Shown piece after piece: positions 37,011-46,358 of a stretch of DNA of 62,284 nucleotides. The DNA comes from Legionellaceae bacterium. GTDB taxonomy: Bacteria; Pseudomonadota; Gammaproteobacteria; Legionellales; Legionellaceae. Below the pieces are notes generated by a model, which searched no databases, was not told the DNA's origin, and saw nothing but the letters and a program-made list of their open reading frames with translations. Where the stretch lies: NCBI GenBank assembly GCA_029210265.1, contig JARGNP010000013.1, forward strand, positions 1-62,284. Reading direction: 5' to 3'. A program made the translations under genes and the position numbers. Numbering within the stretch: the stretch's first letter is position 1; each line of letters begins with the position of its first letter.

Positions 37011-37928
37011 CTAAACCGTTTTCGATTCGTCCTTATGTCCTAGCGTATCTTCACTTAACAAACAAAAACCTGCTTTATCACCCACTTCAGCAATACCTGC
37101 AACCACGGCATCTTGCTGCATAAAAGCAGAGACCAACACATTTTGCTCAGGCGATGGCACATGAACACCCCATTTGCCGTCATCATGTACCTCAACATGG
37201 ATAAATTGAGACATCGGCTCCGCCAAACCTTTGGCATCAAACCGACCGGCAATCGCCCCTCGAAGCGCATCTTCTTCTGGAAGATTAACCGAATAAAATC
37301 CACTACCGTCATCAAATCGACACAACACGCCTTTAACAGCATGCGTATTGGATTGAGGTGTGGTGACCGATGTTTGACGAAACCAGGCTTGCCCGGCTGT
37401 CACAAAGTGCTCTTTTCGACCATCAACTGAATTAATATGTCCGTTCAATGAATTCGTCTGACTCACAAAAACCGAAATTCCAGAGCGTAAATTTTGTGGT
37501 TCTGGCAGTACTTCAGATGGTTTTTGCATATCAACTTTAAAATTAAAGCCAGCTTTATTCGCCTGCTTGAATCCAAAAAACCAACTGTCAGTAATCGGAT
37601 TAAAACGTAAAAATGCGTGCCCAACGTGCCAAAGGTATGTTGAAGGATCGGCTATTTCAGCTTCACCATCATCTTGAATAAGCACTGCTTTCGTTTGAAC
37701 ATCAAATAATGCTGCTCGACTATGAAATGTATTTTTATGACGATCCATTTGAAAAAAATAACCGTATTGCTCGCCTCCCTCTCCCTCGACCACACCTGAG
37801 AAAACCCAGTGCGCCTCAGCTGAAGTAGCTGGAACAAAATGAGGTGCCGCCTTCGGGACTTCGGCATATACGCAACAACTCACCAGCCAAATCAAACAAC
37901 CCCATGCTTTATTTTTGCAATTTTTCAT
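37011..37928 (-). CDS. Secreted protein of unknown function, possibly CrtC/AttH lipocalin-like
   Basis: The 305-residue product has a signal peptide (MKNCKNKAWGCLIWLVSCCVYA). The mature part has a beta-rich pattern with EQYGYFFQMDRHKN, TYLWHVGHAFLRFN and VKGVLCRFDDGSGFYSVNLP, which faintly recalls the hydroxyneurosporene synthase/AttH lipocalin fold; that is only a suggestion. ATG 37928 overlaps lpxK by 20 bases and places the signal peptide correctly. It lies between lpxK and the peptide ABC ATPase, probably in the msbA-lpxK transcript. Confidence 0.7.
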   Translation of the reverse strand: MKNCKNKAWGCLIWLVSCCVYAEVPKAAPHFVPATSAEAHWVFSGVVEGEGGEQYGYFFQMDRHKNTFHSRAALFDVQTKAVLIQDDGEAEIADPSTYLWHVGHAFLRFNPITDSWFFGFKQANKAGFNFKVDMQKPSEVLPEPQNLRSGISVFVSQTNSLNGHINSVDGRKEHFVTAGQAWFRQTSVTTPQSNTHAVKGVLCRFDDGSGFYSVNLPEEDALRGAIAGRFDAKGLAEPMSQFIHVEVHDDGKWGVHVPSPEQNVLVSAFMQQDAVVAGIAEVGDKAGFCLLSEDTLGHKDESKTV

Positions 37929-38883
37929 GTGTTTCCAACCTATCCCAAAACTCATGATGAATGCTTACCTGAACCGGTAAAACATGCATGCGTCCATCAG
38001 CAAATGCATGGCATTTGACCGCGTCTTTTTCTGTCATCACACACACACGCTCAACCCTATTAAAATCAGCTAAAACAAAGCGATGATGATCAGGAAAAAC
38101 ATAAGGTTTATACGTTAGACCTAACTCTGTTAACGTATCAAAAAAACGCTCGGGATGTCCAATGCCCGCCACAGCATCAACTTGATCACCTTCAGGCCAT
38201 TTCTGACCAACTTCATCGCCACTTAAAAGCTGCCTCACCGCCCCAGGAACCAAATCAAACCGATACGCGCCCGGCCAATCAGCCCCGTTGACTACGACCA
38301 TATCCACCTGCTTTAAACGCTTAGGGCGCTCACGCAGCGGTCCTGCAGGCAAACATAAGCCATTACCGAGCCCTCGCTTACCGTCAATCACCGCGATTTC
38401 AATGCTTCGCCCCATTTTATAATGCTGCAAACCATCATCACTAATAATTAAATCAACCTGATGTTGTTTTATTAAATATTTAACCGCATCCATACGATTC
38501 GGTGCAATCACCACAGGAGCCTGTGTCTTTTGAGCCAATAATAACGGCTCATCACCCACATCATCTGCGGCATCGTCCATACGCACCTCATGAGGAAAAT
38601 ATTTGATTTTCGCGCCATAACCGCGACTAACCAGCCCAACGCGTAAACCACGCGCCGTAAAATGTTGGGCGATGGCGATAACCAACGGTGTTTTACCCAC
38701 ACCACCGACCGTTAGATTCCCAACAACAATAATAGGTACCGAAACATGCTCTTGCTTAAAATAGATAAAATACGCGCGACGTAATGCAACCACGCCGCTA
38801 TATATCAGGGATAGAGGATAAAGCACCCAGCGTAGCGGATGACGACCGTACCAAAGCGAATTCAACACCGAATCTAACATCAT
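37909..38883 (-). CDS. lpxK: Tetraacyldisaccharide 4'-kinase
   Basis: LpxK phosphorylates the lipid A disaccharide at the 4' position, at the inner membrane. The 324-residue protein has the N-terminal membrane helix (WVLYPLSLIYSGVVAL), P-loop GNLTVGGVGKTPLV, SRGYGAK, SDDGLQHY, and the late TEKDAVK motif. Its ATG is three bases after the msbA stop, the conserved msbA-lpxK order. Confidence 0.95.
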   Translation of the reverse strand: MMLDSVLNSLWYGRHPLRWVLYPLSLIYSGVVALRRAYFIYFKQEHVSVPIIVVGNLTVGGVGKTPLVIAIAQHFTARGLRVGLVSRGYGAKIKYFPHEVRMDDAADDVGDEPLLLAQKTQAPVVIAPNRMDAVKYLIKQHQVDLIISDDGLQHYKMGRSIEIAVIDGKRGLGNGLCLPAGPLRERPKRLKQVDMVVVNGADWPGAYRFDLVPGAVRQLLSGDEVGQKWPEGDQVDAVAGIGHPERFFDTLTELGLTYKPYVFPDHHRFVLADFNRVERVCVMTEKDAVKCHAFADGRMHVLPVQVSIHHEFWDRLETHEKLQK

Positions 38884-38886
38884 GGC

Positions 38887-40665
38887 TTACGCCACAATCT
38901 CTTCAGGTTCTGATTCAAACGCGCCAAGTTTTTGTGCTTGATACAGACGTGCATAATGCCCGTTTTCAGCGAGTAATTGCTCGTGCTTCCCAATCTCGAC
39001 CACACGTCCTTGATGCATCACCACAATTTTATCCGCATGTTGAATCGTCGAAAGACGATGTGCGATCACAAGCGTGGTTCTATTTTTCATCACATGAACC
39101 AGTGCAGCTTGAATATAGCGTTCTGACTCAGTATCTAATGCCGACGTGGCTTCGTCTAAAATCAAAATCGGTGCGTCTTTTAAAATAGCCCGTGCGATAG
39201 CCAAGCGCTGGCGTTGCCCACCTGAGAGCAACACACCGTTTTCACCGACCCGTGTATCATAACCGTTGGGTAATTTGGTGATAAATTCATCGGCATACGC
39301 ACATTTAGCCGCGTCAATAATAGCCTCTCGACTCACATCAAAACGCCCGTAAGCAATATTATTCGCTAACGTATCATCAAACAACGTGACGTGCTGCCCA
39401 ACCAACGCAAGCTGCTCTCGCAGGCTTGTAAGTTCAAGTGATTGAATAGACACGCCATCCAGTAAAATCTCACCTTCGTTGGCCGTATAAAAACGAGGGA
39501 TTAAACTCGCAACCGTTGTTTTACCACTACCTGAATGGCCAACTAATGCTACTGTTTCACCGGCTTTTGCCGTAAAACTCACGTTATGCAGCACGCGTGC
39601 GCCCTCGCGATACGCATATGAAATATTGTTAAACACCAGCTCGCCTATGGCGCGCTCTGATAAAACTTCACCGCCGACAGGCTCTTCTGGCTCATCCATC
39701 ACACGAAAGACGCTTTCAGCACCGGCTAATCCACGCTGAAATACGGTGTTAAGTGTTGTTAATGTTTTCATGGGCTTAATCAATTGCAACATGGCTGCAA
39801 TAATCGCCAAAAAAGAACCGGCTGTAACCGTAATCACCGATGAAAGCTGAATGGCTGCAAAAATAATTCCGGCAATACCAATCGCAATAATTGCCTGCAC
39901 GCCCGATACGTTAATCGCCTTACTTACGGCAACTTTCATGTCTTGCTGTCGAGAACGATGGGTTGCTTGATTAAACTTCTCAACCTCATGCGCTTCACCA
40001 TCAAACAGTCGCACTTCACGGTATCCTTCGATGGCTTCACTCGCTGTACTCGTGACATCCCCCATGGATTGCTGAACACGGTGACTAATGCGTCGAACAC
40101 GTTTGTTCGTAAAGTTAACTAAGATCCCAACAAACGGTATAGTCAGTAAAAACATCATCGACAATTGCCAGCTAATCACCATCATCACGGTCAAAAGCCC
40201 TGTCACAAGACAAATATTCTGAACTAAATCCGTCAGCGCATTAGCACTCACCTGGGCCACCTGCTCGACATCGTATAAAATCTTAGATAAGAGCTGCCCC
40301 GACGGCGCTTCATCATAATAATCTGCAGGTAATCGCACGATGTGTGCAAACACGGCTTGCCGCAGCACGGTCACAACCGATCGCGCAACAGAGGTCATGC
40401 AATAGCCGCCAAACGCACTCACAAGCCCACGGCATATGACCCCAACTAAAATAATCACAGGGATGATTTTGACAAAATTGGCATCCAATGCAATCAGGCC
40501 TTTGTCTAGAAACGGCCGCATCATGTAAGTAAAACCCGCATCAATGCCGGCAGATAAAATATTAGCCAATAAACCTATTAATAAAATAGGCCAAAATGGC
40601 TTAACATAGGTGAATAAACGGCTGTAAAGCGCGCGCGCGCTCCCGTAAGATTTGTGTTTTGTCAT
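38887..40665 (-). CDS. msbA: Lipid A export ATP-binding/permease protein MsbA
   Basis: MsbA flips lipid A-core across the inner membrane. The 592-residue half-transporter has six membrane helices in the first 320 residues and an ATPase with Walker A GHSGSGKTT, signature [14 protein letters not shown] and Walker B ILILDEATSALD. Coupling to lpxK supports the lipid A role over other exporters of the same fold. Confidence 0.95.
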   Translation of the reverse strand: MTKHKSYGSARALYSRLFTYVKPFWPILLIGLLANILSAGIDAGFTYMMRPFLDKGLIALDANFVKIIPVIILVGVICRGLVSAFGGYCMTSVARSVVTVLRQAVFAHIVRLPADYYDEAPSGQLLSKILYDVEQVAQVSANALTDLVQNICLVTGLLTVMMVISWQLSMMFLLTIPFVGILVNFTNKRVRRISHRVQQSMGDVTSTASEAIEGYREVRLFDGEAHEVEKFNQATHRSRQQDMKVAVSKAINVSGVQAIIAIGIAGIIFAAIQLSSVITVTAGSFLAIIAAMLQLIKPMKTLTTLNTVFQRGLAGAESVFRVMDEPEEPVGGEVLSERAIGELVFNNISYAYREGARVLHNVSFTAKAGETVALVGHSGSGKTTVASLIPRFYTANEGEILLDGVSIQSLELTSLREQLALVGQHVTLFDDTLANNIAYGRFDVSREAIIDAAKCAYADEFITKLPNGYDTRVGENGVLLSGGQRQRLAIARAILKDAPILILDEATSALDTESERYIQAALVHVMKNRTTLVIAHRLSTIQHADKIVVMHQGRVVEIGKHEQLLAENGHYARLYQAQKLGAFESEPEEIVA

Positions 40666-40797
40666 TCGATTAATTCTATCGCTCAGCTGGACCCGTGTGG
40701 CGTATTGTATCGCGTCCCATCAAAAAGCACCAATGGCTAATCATTTATCTATAGATTGAAATGATGAATTACTGTCTCACGATGGAGTCCACGATAC

Positions 40798-40878
40798 ATG
40801 ACTACCAATGAAACTCTATTATTAAAAATTCTTAAATTATCTCAGCAGAACAAGAATAATTTAAAGTTTAAAATTTAG
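40798..40878 (+). CDS. Possible 26-residue leader peptide
   Basis: ATG 40798 has TGGAG nine bases upstream and opens 26 codons (MTTNETLLLKILKLSQQNKN...), ending in TAG directly before an ATG at 40879 in the frame of the next gene. It is Lys/Leu/Asn-rich. It may be a short leader, a remnant, or chance. Nothing else was seen in the 303-base gap 40666-40968. Confidence 0.3.
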   Translation: MTTNETLLLKILKLSQQNKNNLKFKI

Positions 40879-40968
40879 ATGCGGTTGCCTTGGAAATATT
40901 CTGTATTTTCGACAGCTTCCTTGCTTAATGCTACCATAGAAAAACAACCTTGTTCCTCAAGCTATATA

Positions 40969-41364
40969 ATGACTGATACAAAAAAATCTGGTGAAATTTA
41001 TCTAACCCCGCTGCTTAAAGCACAAAAAAAATTTGAGGATTTCAGGCAACATTTAAATACGGACCAAGAAAAAGCAGGTGCGATTCAAGCATTTGAATAT
41101 TCGTTTGAACTTGCATGGAAAACCCTTAAACGTATTTTAAAATACAAAGGTCTAGACGTTGGATCGCCACGCGATACGTTTCGGGTTGCCGCACAAAATC
41201 ACTTATTAAACGATGTCGAAAAGTGGTTTCAGTTTCTCGTAAAACGTAATTTAACCACGCACACTTATAACGATGAGGTCATGGATGAAGTCATTGCTAT
41301 TTTCCATGAATTTTCTGTAGAACTCTTAGCACTCACAAAAACCCTGCAAGCTGAAATTCTATGA
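40969..41364 (+). CDS. Nucleotidyltransferase substrate-binding/HEPN-like protein (HI0074 family)
   Basis: The 131-residue helical protein matches the HI0074 family: LLKAQKKFEDFR, QAFEYSFELAWKTLKRILKYKG, SPRDTFRVAAQNHLL and LTTHTYNDEVMDEV. It partners a minimal nucleotidyltransferase encoded by the next gene, with a 4-base ATGA overlap. Such MNT pairs are grouped with HEPN/MNT toxin-antitoxin systems. Start chosen by family fit; there is no good ribosome binding site, and ATG 40879 is an in-frame alternative that adds 30 residues. Confidence 0.85.
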   Translation: MTDTKKSGEIYLTPLLKAQKKFEDFRQHLNTDQEKAGAIQAFEYSFELAWKTLKRILKYKGLDVGSPRDTFRVAAQNHLLNDVEKWFQFLVKRNLTTHTYNDEVMDEVIAIFHEFSVELLALTKTLQAEIL

Positions 41365-41660
41365 ATACCGGGCTCACTCAAGCAGAAGCCCAGATCATTC
41401 GATCTATTTTATCCCATTTCCCCTATGCTTTCCTTGCATTTGGCTCACGCGTTAAAGGCACGCACAAACCTTATTCTGATTTAGATTTATGCTACCAAGC
41501 CTATATTCCCGACGCTGTTATTGCTGAAATTGAAGACCAGTTTGAGCAATCCGACTTACCGTTTAAAGTAGACTTAGTGTCATGGGCACGCTGCTCCCGT
41601 GACTTTCAAGCGATCATTCAACATGATTGCATACCACTAGAAACGCTACTGAAACGTTAA
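41361..41660 (+). CDS. Minimal nucleotidyltransferase (MNT, HI0073 family)
   Basis: The 99-residue protein has the nucleotidyltransferase signature FGSRVKGTHKPYSDLDL (GS...DxD) and a third acidic residue in FKVDLVSW. In characterised MNT/HEPN systems the MNT adds AMP groups to and silences its HEPN partner; here that is inference. Coupled to the upstream gene. Confidence 0.88.
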   Translation: MNTGLTQAEAQIIRSILSHFPYAFLAFGSRVKGTHKPYSDLDLCYQAYIPDAVIAEIEDQFEQSDLPFKVDLVSWARCSRDFQAIIQHDCIPLETLLKR

Positions 41661-41683
41661 GTTGTAGCTAAAATTTCGATGAG

Positions 41684-42382
41684 CTACGCGCCCACATCAC
41701 ACGACTGTGCCCAAACACGAAGCATCGCATTACCTTCAGGATATAACGCACAACGTACTTCCCGCACTTCTGTACCAAAATTTGCTTGTTGCAAACCCAG
41801 CAAAACAGGCCCCAAAAGCGCTGACGGCGTGCCTTCACGCTCGATGAGTGGAAAAATACGCACTTCTTTGGCAACCCGGGCCAGATCTTGAATAATCGCT
41901 ACATGGCGAGCTACGGCATCATTTGCTGCATGACCTGCATCTGCAAATAAATAATGTGAACTCAGCGCCAAATCAAAAGAAAAATTCTCAAACGGTAAAG
42001 GCCCGTCAACTAAAGCCTTATAACGCCCTTCTTCAATACCTGCATTATAATCCGCGAAAAAAGCGTCTATCCCATCACGTCGGCTTGCTAAGAACGCCTC
42101 CATACCACCGTAATTTTCTACATTAAATTGCGTTTGATCAGCAAGCACTTGTTCAACTCGCTCATCAAAATCTTCAGTAACTTTTTGAATCAGTTCAGGC
42201 TTACTTAAAGCAAATAAAGGGTCAACGCTCACCACACTCGTACCGTCTTGATGCAACTCTGTATTTACCGCACTTGCACCACACCCGTATTCGAGAAGAT
42301 TGGTTTGAAGAGAAGCGTCCGACACATCAAACATTTCTTTGTATTCAGGCACATGATGTCCCCATAGAACACGCTTTCTCAT
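41684..42382 (-). CDS. Class I SAM-methyltransferase-like protein
   Basis: The 232-residue protein shows a SAM motif I variant (LLEYGCGASAV), an acidic strand-2 end (VVSVDPLF), and motif FSFDLALSSHYLF, all in the order of Rossmann methyltransferases. The middle (about 65-115) is an acidic helical insert. Substrate unknown. ATG 42382 has GGGAG eight bases upstream; GTG 42391 is too close to it. Convergent with the MNT pair. Confidence 0.78.
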   Translation of the reverse strand: MRKRVLWGHHVPEYKEMFDVSDASLQTNLLEYGCGASAVNTELHQDGTSVVSVDPLFALSKPELIQKVTEDFDERVEQVLADQTQFNVENYGGMEAFLASRRDGIDAFFADYNAGIEEGRYKALVDGPLPFENFSFDLALSSHYLFADAGHAANDAVARHVAIIQDLARVAKEVRIFPLIEREGTPSALLGPVLLGLQQANFGTEVREVRCALYPEGNAMLRVWAQSCDVGA

Positions 42383-42524
42383 AATCAACACTCCCTCAAT
42401 ACCTCAGAACATTTACGAAATATAGCCTAGCCTATTTCATGAATCAATCCAAAATCAGAAGTAAGCAATATAAAAAATATACACTACACTTAAAATAACG
42501 ACTGCTTACAAGAGGTTATTGATC

Positions 42525-43538
42525 ATGGGTTTTGGAATCAAGGCAATGCAATCCAATGCAGCCGATGCAATGATTAATCAAACACGGAACCGTTATCAAG
42601 AATTCTACGAAGGGATTATTGATAATAATCAATACGAAAGCGGATACCTTCAAGAATTGCTACAACTAGAACAAACAGAGCCAGGCAGTCACCAGGAAGC
42701 CATCGCACTTCAAAAAGAAGTGTTCGAAAAAGGTGAAAAATCAGAACTTAATTTCAAACAAAAGATTCAAAGAATGGATGATATTGCTGCTCAGAAAAAA
42801 AAGCCTTCTTTTTGTATAGCCAAAGAGACGACCAAAGCAGAAATAAAAACACTTATGACAGAGATTGAGTTAGCTCTCAAAAATACAAAAGATCCCGCCG
42901 AGATACAGTTTTTAAGAACGATTAGTGAAACAGCTGAAACATGTAAAGATAATATCTCAAATGGTGTAGCATTTGATGACCAATACATCCCTTTACTCAA
43001 AAACGAACAAAAATATGCTCAAACATTAATAAGCAATATCACTCATAAAAAATTAAATGATTTAATACAAGACTCTTCCGTCGATTTAAATGCTAATTCC
43101 GCTTTTTTATCAACAATCAAAGATATTTACAATCAAACCGTCAACAGCAAAAATATTCTTGGCTTAATGGATAAAGAACACGATTTCATGAAAACACTTC
43201 AAGCCGAGATTGAATCCGTAGTCAATAACCCATCTTCTTCATTACAAGACACCTCTGAGCGCTTGAAAGAAGCACTGCATACAAAAGTAAACGCGTTATT
43301 AGAAAACGATTCAACAACAAATAATTTTGTTTCAGAGGGATTTAAAAATTTTATTAACCATGTATGTAAAGCCATTAGAATCACATCCCCCTTTTCAAAA
43401 GCCGCCGAAGCCAAACAAGATATTATCCAAAAATTTGAAGACTTAAAACAAATACATCAGGAGAACATAACACCTTCACCTAACATCGAGGAAGCCGAAG
43501 ATACCGACGAAAATACGCCTCAAAATCCTGCTGTATAA
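42525..43538 (+). CDS. Coiled-coil protein of unknown function
   Basis: The 337-residue protein is hydrophilic and predicted helical throughout, with Lys/Glu/Gln-rich heptad-like stretches (SELNFKQKIQRMDD, EAKQDIIQKFEDLKQIHQ) and an acidic tail (NIEEAEDTDENTP). No signal peptide, membrane helix or known domain was seen. Acidic C-termini of this type occur in Dot/Icm effectors, which makes it a weak candidate. AGAGG is nine bases before ATG 42525. Confidence 0.65.
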   Translation: MGFGIKAMQSNAADAMINQTRNRYQEFYEGIIDNNQYESGYLQELLQLEQTEPGSHQEAIALQKEVFEKGEKSELNFKQKIQRMDDIAAQKKKPSFCIAKETTKAEIKTLMTEIELALKNTKDPAEIQFLRTISETAETCKDNISNGVAFDDQYIPLLKNEQKYAQTLISNITHKKLNDLIQDSSVDLNANSAFLSTIKDIYNQTVNSKNILGLMDKEHDFMKTLQAEIESVVNNPSSSLQDTSERLKEALHTKVNALLENDSTTNNFVSEGFKNFINHVCKAIRITSPFSKAAEAKQDIIQKFEDLKQIHQENITPSPNIEEAEDTDENTPQNPAV

Positions 43539-43616
43539 AGGTTAATCATATTAGCGCTGAACAGATTACGGCCCTTCACAACCTACCGCCTGCGAGGTAT
43601 AGTCTAGCCTGTCTTA

Positions 43617-44810
43617 ATGAAGAAATCGGATGTCATCATGTACCATGGCCTACCCCAACTTCTCGGCGAAACCTACGACGCACTGCGTGAAAGTGTGTAT
43701 CGCTTCGCTATGCACGAAATTGCTCCGCTTGCCTCTCAAATTGATGAAGACAACGCTTTTCCTTACCCCTTGTGGCAAAAGCTAGGGGAACTAGGCTTGC
43801 TTGGCATCACGGCCGATGAATCCGTCGGTGGTGCAAATATGGGCTATATCGCCCATGTTCTTGCCATGGAGGAAATCTCACGTGCCTCAGCCTCCGTTGG
43901 CTTAAGCTACGGCGCGCATTCTAATTTATGTGTTAACCAAATTAATTTACACGGCACCGATGCACAAAAACAAAAATATTTACCCAAATTAATTCAAGGC
44001 ACCCACGTCGGCGCACTTGCGATGAGTGAAGCCGGTTCAGGATCTGATGTGGTGAGCATGCAACTCACCGCGCGTCACGAAGGCGGGCGTTTTATTCTTA
44101 ACGGCACCAAGATGTGGATCACCAACGGGCCCGAAGCGGATGTTTTGGTTGTGTATGCTAAAACCGATAAAAGCGCAGGTAGTAAAGGCATTACGGCTTT
44201 TATTATTGAAAAAGATTTTCCTGGCTTTAAGACCGCACAAAAACTCGATAAATTAGGCATGCGTGGCTCAAATACATGTGAACTGGTATTTGACCAATGC
44301 GAAGTGCCAGAAGCAAACGTACTCGGTGAAGTTAACCGCGGTGTGGGCGTGCTCATGCGCGGTTTAGATTACGAACGCACGGTACTTGCCGCAGGCCCGC
44401 TTGGCATCATGCAAGCCTGCATTGATTTAGTGCTACCTTACGTGCACCAACGTAAGCAGTTTAATCAACCTATCGGTACATTTCAGCTCATGCAAGGCAA
44501 ACTTGCAGATATGTACACTGATTTAAACGCCGCACGCAGTTATTTATACGCCGTTGCACGTGCTTGCGATGCAGGCCTTGTGACCCGAAAAGATTCTGCC
44601 AGTGTGATTTTGTATACATCCGAACGAGCCACACAAATGGCCCTGCAAACCATTCAAATTTTAGGCGGTAACGGCTACATCAACGAATACCCTGCAGGTA
44701 GGTTACTACGTGACGCCAAACTCTATGAAATTGGAGCAGGCACCTCTGAGATTCGCCGGATGTTAATTGGACGTGAATTATTTGAAGAAGGACGCGCTCA
44801 TGAAGCCTAA
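43617..44810 (+). CDS. ivd: Isovaleryl-CoA dehydrogenase
   Basis: This FAD enzyme oxidises isovaleryl-CoA to 3-methylcrotonyl-CoA in leucine breakdown. The 397-residue acyl-CoA dehydrogenase has [14 protein letters not shown] and [14 protein letters not shown] for FAD/substrate binding, and [18 protein letters not shown], where the Glu after Tyr is the catalytic base position typical of isovaleryl-CoA dehydrogenases. C-terminal [12 protein letters not shown] and [17 protein letters not shown] are intact. First gene of the cluster; the next start lies inside its end. Confidence 0.94.
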   Translation: MKKSDVIMYHGLPQLLGETYDALRESVYRFAMHEIAPLASQIDEDNAFPYPLWQKLGELGLLGITADESVGGANMGYIAHVLAMEEISRASASVGLSYGAHSNLCVNQINLHGTDAQKQKYLPKLIQGTHVGALAMSEAGSGSDVVSMQLTARHEGGRFILNGTKMWITNGPEADVLVVYAKTDKSAGSKGITAFIIEKDFPGFKTAQKLDKLGMRGSNTCELVFDQCEVPEANVLGEVNRGVGVLMRGLDYERTVLAAGPLGIMQACIDLVLPYVHQRKQFNQPIGTFQLMQGKLADMYTDLNAARSYLYAVARACDAGLVTRKDSASVILYTSERATQMALQTIQILGGNGYINEYPAGRLLRDAKLYEIGAGTSEIRRMLIGRELFEEGRAHEA

Positions 44811-46011
44811 CCATCATGATGATAATAATAAAGATAAAGACGTGGTGATTGTTGCAGCTTGTCGCACACCATCGGGTGATTTGCTTGGTAGCCTCTCAAG
44901 TGTTACTGCGCCTGAGTTGGGAGCGGTAGCGCTTAAAGCAGCGCTTGAATATACAAATATTGCACCAAAACATATCAACGAAGTCTTGATGGGCTGCGTA
45001 TTGCAAGCAGGACTTGGACAAGCGCCTGCACGCCAAGCGGCTTTAAATGCAGGCATACCAAATACCGTAGGTGCGACGACACTCAATAAAATGTGCGGTT
45101 CGGGTATGAAAGCCGTGATGCTTGCCCATGATTTAATTAAAGCTGAAACGGCACATTGCGTGCTGGCTGGTGGCATGGAAAACATGAGTCGCGCACCTTA
45201 TTTAGTGCCCAAAGCACGGGGCGGCTATCGCCTGGGTCACGGCGAACTGCTGGATCACCTGTGTTTTGATGGTCTTGAAGACGCCTACGAACCGGGTCAG
45301 CTTATGGGGGTTTTTGCAGATAGAGCCGCCAAAGAGCTCGGTATAACACGCGAGGTGCAAGATGAATTTGCCGCGCTTTCTATGCAACGCGCACTTGATG
45401 CACAAGCACAGGGTGCTTTTAAGCACGAAATTGCACCGGTCACCATAACGACCCGTAAAGGCAGTCATACGGTGGATACAGATGAAAGCCCTGATGCGAG
45501 TAAACTCGAAAAATTTGGTCGCCTACGAGCAGCGTTCAGTCCTGACGGTACGGTCACGGCCGGCAATGCCAGTTCGATTGCAGATGGCGCTTCAAGCTTA
45601 ATGCTTATGACAGCTCGTATGGCAGAAGAACACGGCATCACACCTCTTGCACGCATTAAAGCACACGCCACCCATGCAGGCCTTCCCGAGCAATTCACTA
45701 CGGCCCCTATTGGCGCGATTCAAAAAGTTCTGGATAAAGCGGGATGGCAAGCCAACGAGGTTGATTTATATGAAATCAACGAGGCCTTTGCCATGGTTAC
45801 GCTTGCAGCCGTTCAAGCACTCAAACTCAACATCAACCAGGTGAATATTCATGGTGGGGCCTGTGCACTTGGCCATCCGATTGGCGCGTCGGGTGCGCGT
45901 ATTCTCGTGACGTTGATACATGCCTTAAAACAAAAACATGCCCATAAAGGCGTTGCAGCCTTATGCATCGGTGGTGGTGAAGCTACGGCAATCGCTCTAG
46001 AGTGCTTTTAA
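44800..46011 (+). CDS. Acetyl-CoA C-acyltransferase (thiolase)
   Basis: The 403-residue thiolase has the acyl-binding Cys in [17 protein letters not shown], and [16 protein letters not shown] with the second catalytic Cys region at CIGGGEA. In this setting it could process acetoacetyl-CoA made downstream of HMG-CoA cleavage. ATG 44800 follows AAGGA and overlaps ivd by 11 bases. A His/Asp-rich N-terminus ([11 protein letters not shown]) precedes the fold. Confidence 0.93.
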   Translation: MKPNHHDDNNKDKDVVIVAACRTPSGDLLGSLSSVTAPELGAVALKAALEYTNIAPKHINEVLMGCVLQAGLGQAPARQAALNAGIPNTVGATTLNKMCGSGMKAVMLAHDLIKAETAHCVLAGGMENMSRAPYLVPKARGGYRLGHGELLDHLCFDGLEDAYEPGQLMGVFADRAAKELGITREVQDEFAALSMQRALDAQAQGAFKHEIAPVTITTRKGSHTVDTDESPDASKLEKFGRLRAAFSPDGTVTAGNASSIADGASSLMLMTARMAEEHGITPLARIKAHATHAGLPEQFTTAPIGAIQKVLDKAGWQANEVDLYEINEAFAMVTLAAVQALKLNINQVNIHGGACALGHPIGASGARILVTLIHALKQKHAHKGVAALCIGGGEATAIALECF

Positions 46012-46023
46012 TATAGATAGGAT

Positions 46024-46344
46024 ATGAATATGCTTAAACAAAGTTTGCTCTACCTCGTGCTTAGCATACTGGTGATTATCTTTGCTAAATATACCAAGCT
46101 TTTTGTGCTTTATACTGATATTTTTTATACCTATATTAACACCGTGCTTGAGCCACTCTTTGGTTCGGGCTTTGTCGGGGAAATTTTTCGGAATGTATTC
46201 ACCTTAGTGCTGGTGCCACTTGCTCTAGCCGGGATTCCTGCGCTGATTTACTGGCTCATAAAACGTAAGCGCATGCCTTATTTTATTGAACTTACCTGGA
46301 TCTTGTGGTTAATTATTGCCATGAGCAGTTACCTTATTCGTTAA
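46024..46344 (+). CDS. Small membrane protein, three TM helices
   Basis: The 106-residue protein has three predicted membrane helices (about 8-25, 55-80, 88-104) with a KRKR positive loop between the last two. No family recognised. It sits between the thiolase and carboxylase genes with short spacing, so it is transcribed with the leucine cluster. A role in that pathway is not evident. Confidence 0.75.
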   Translation: MNMLKQSLLYLVLSILVIIFAKYTKLFVLYTDIFYTYINTVLEPLFGSGFVGEIFRNVFTLVLVPLALAGIPALIYWLIKRKRMPYFIELTWILWLIIAMSSYLIR

Positions 46345-46358
46345 ATTGAGGCTTGTTG

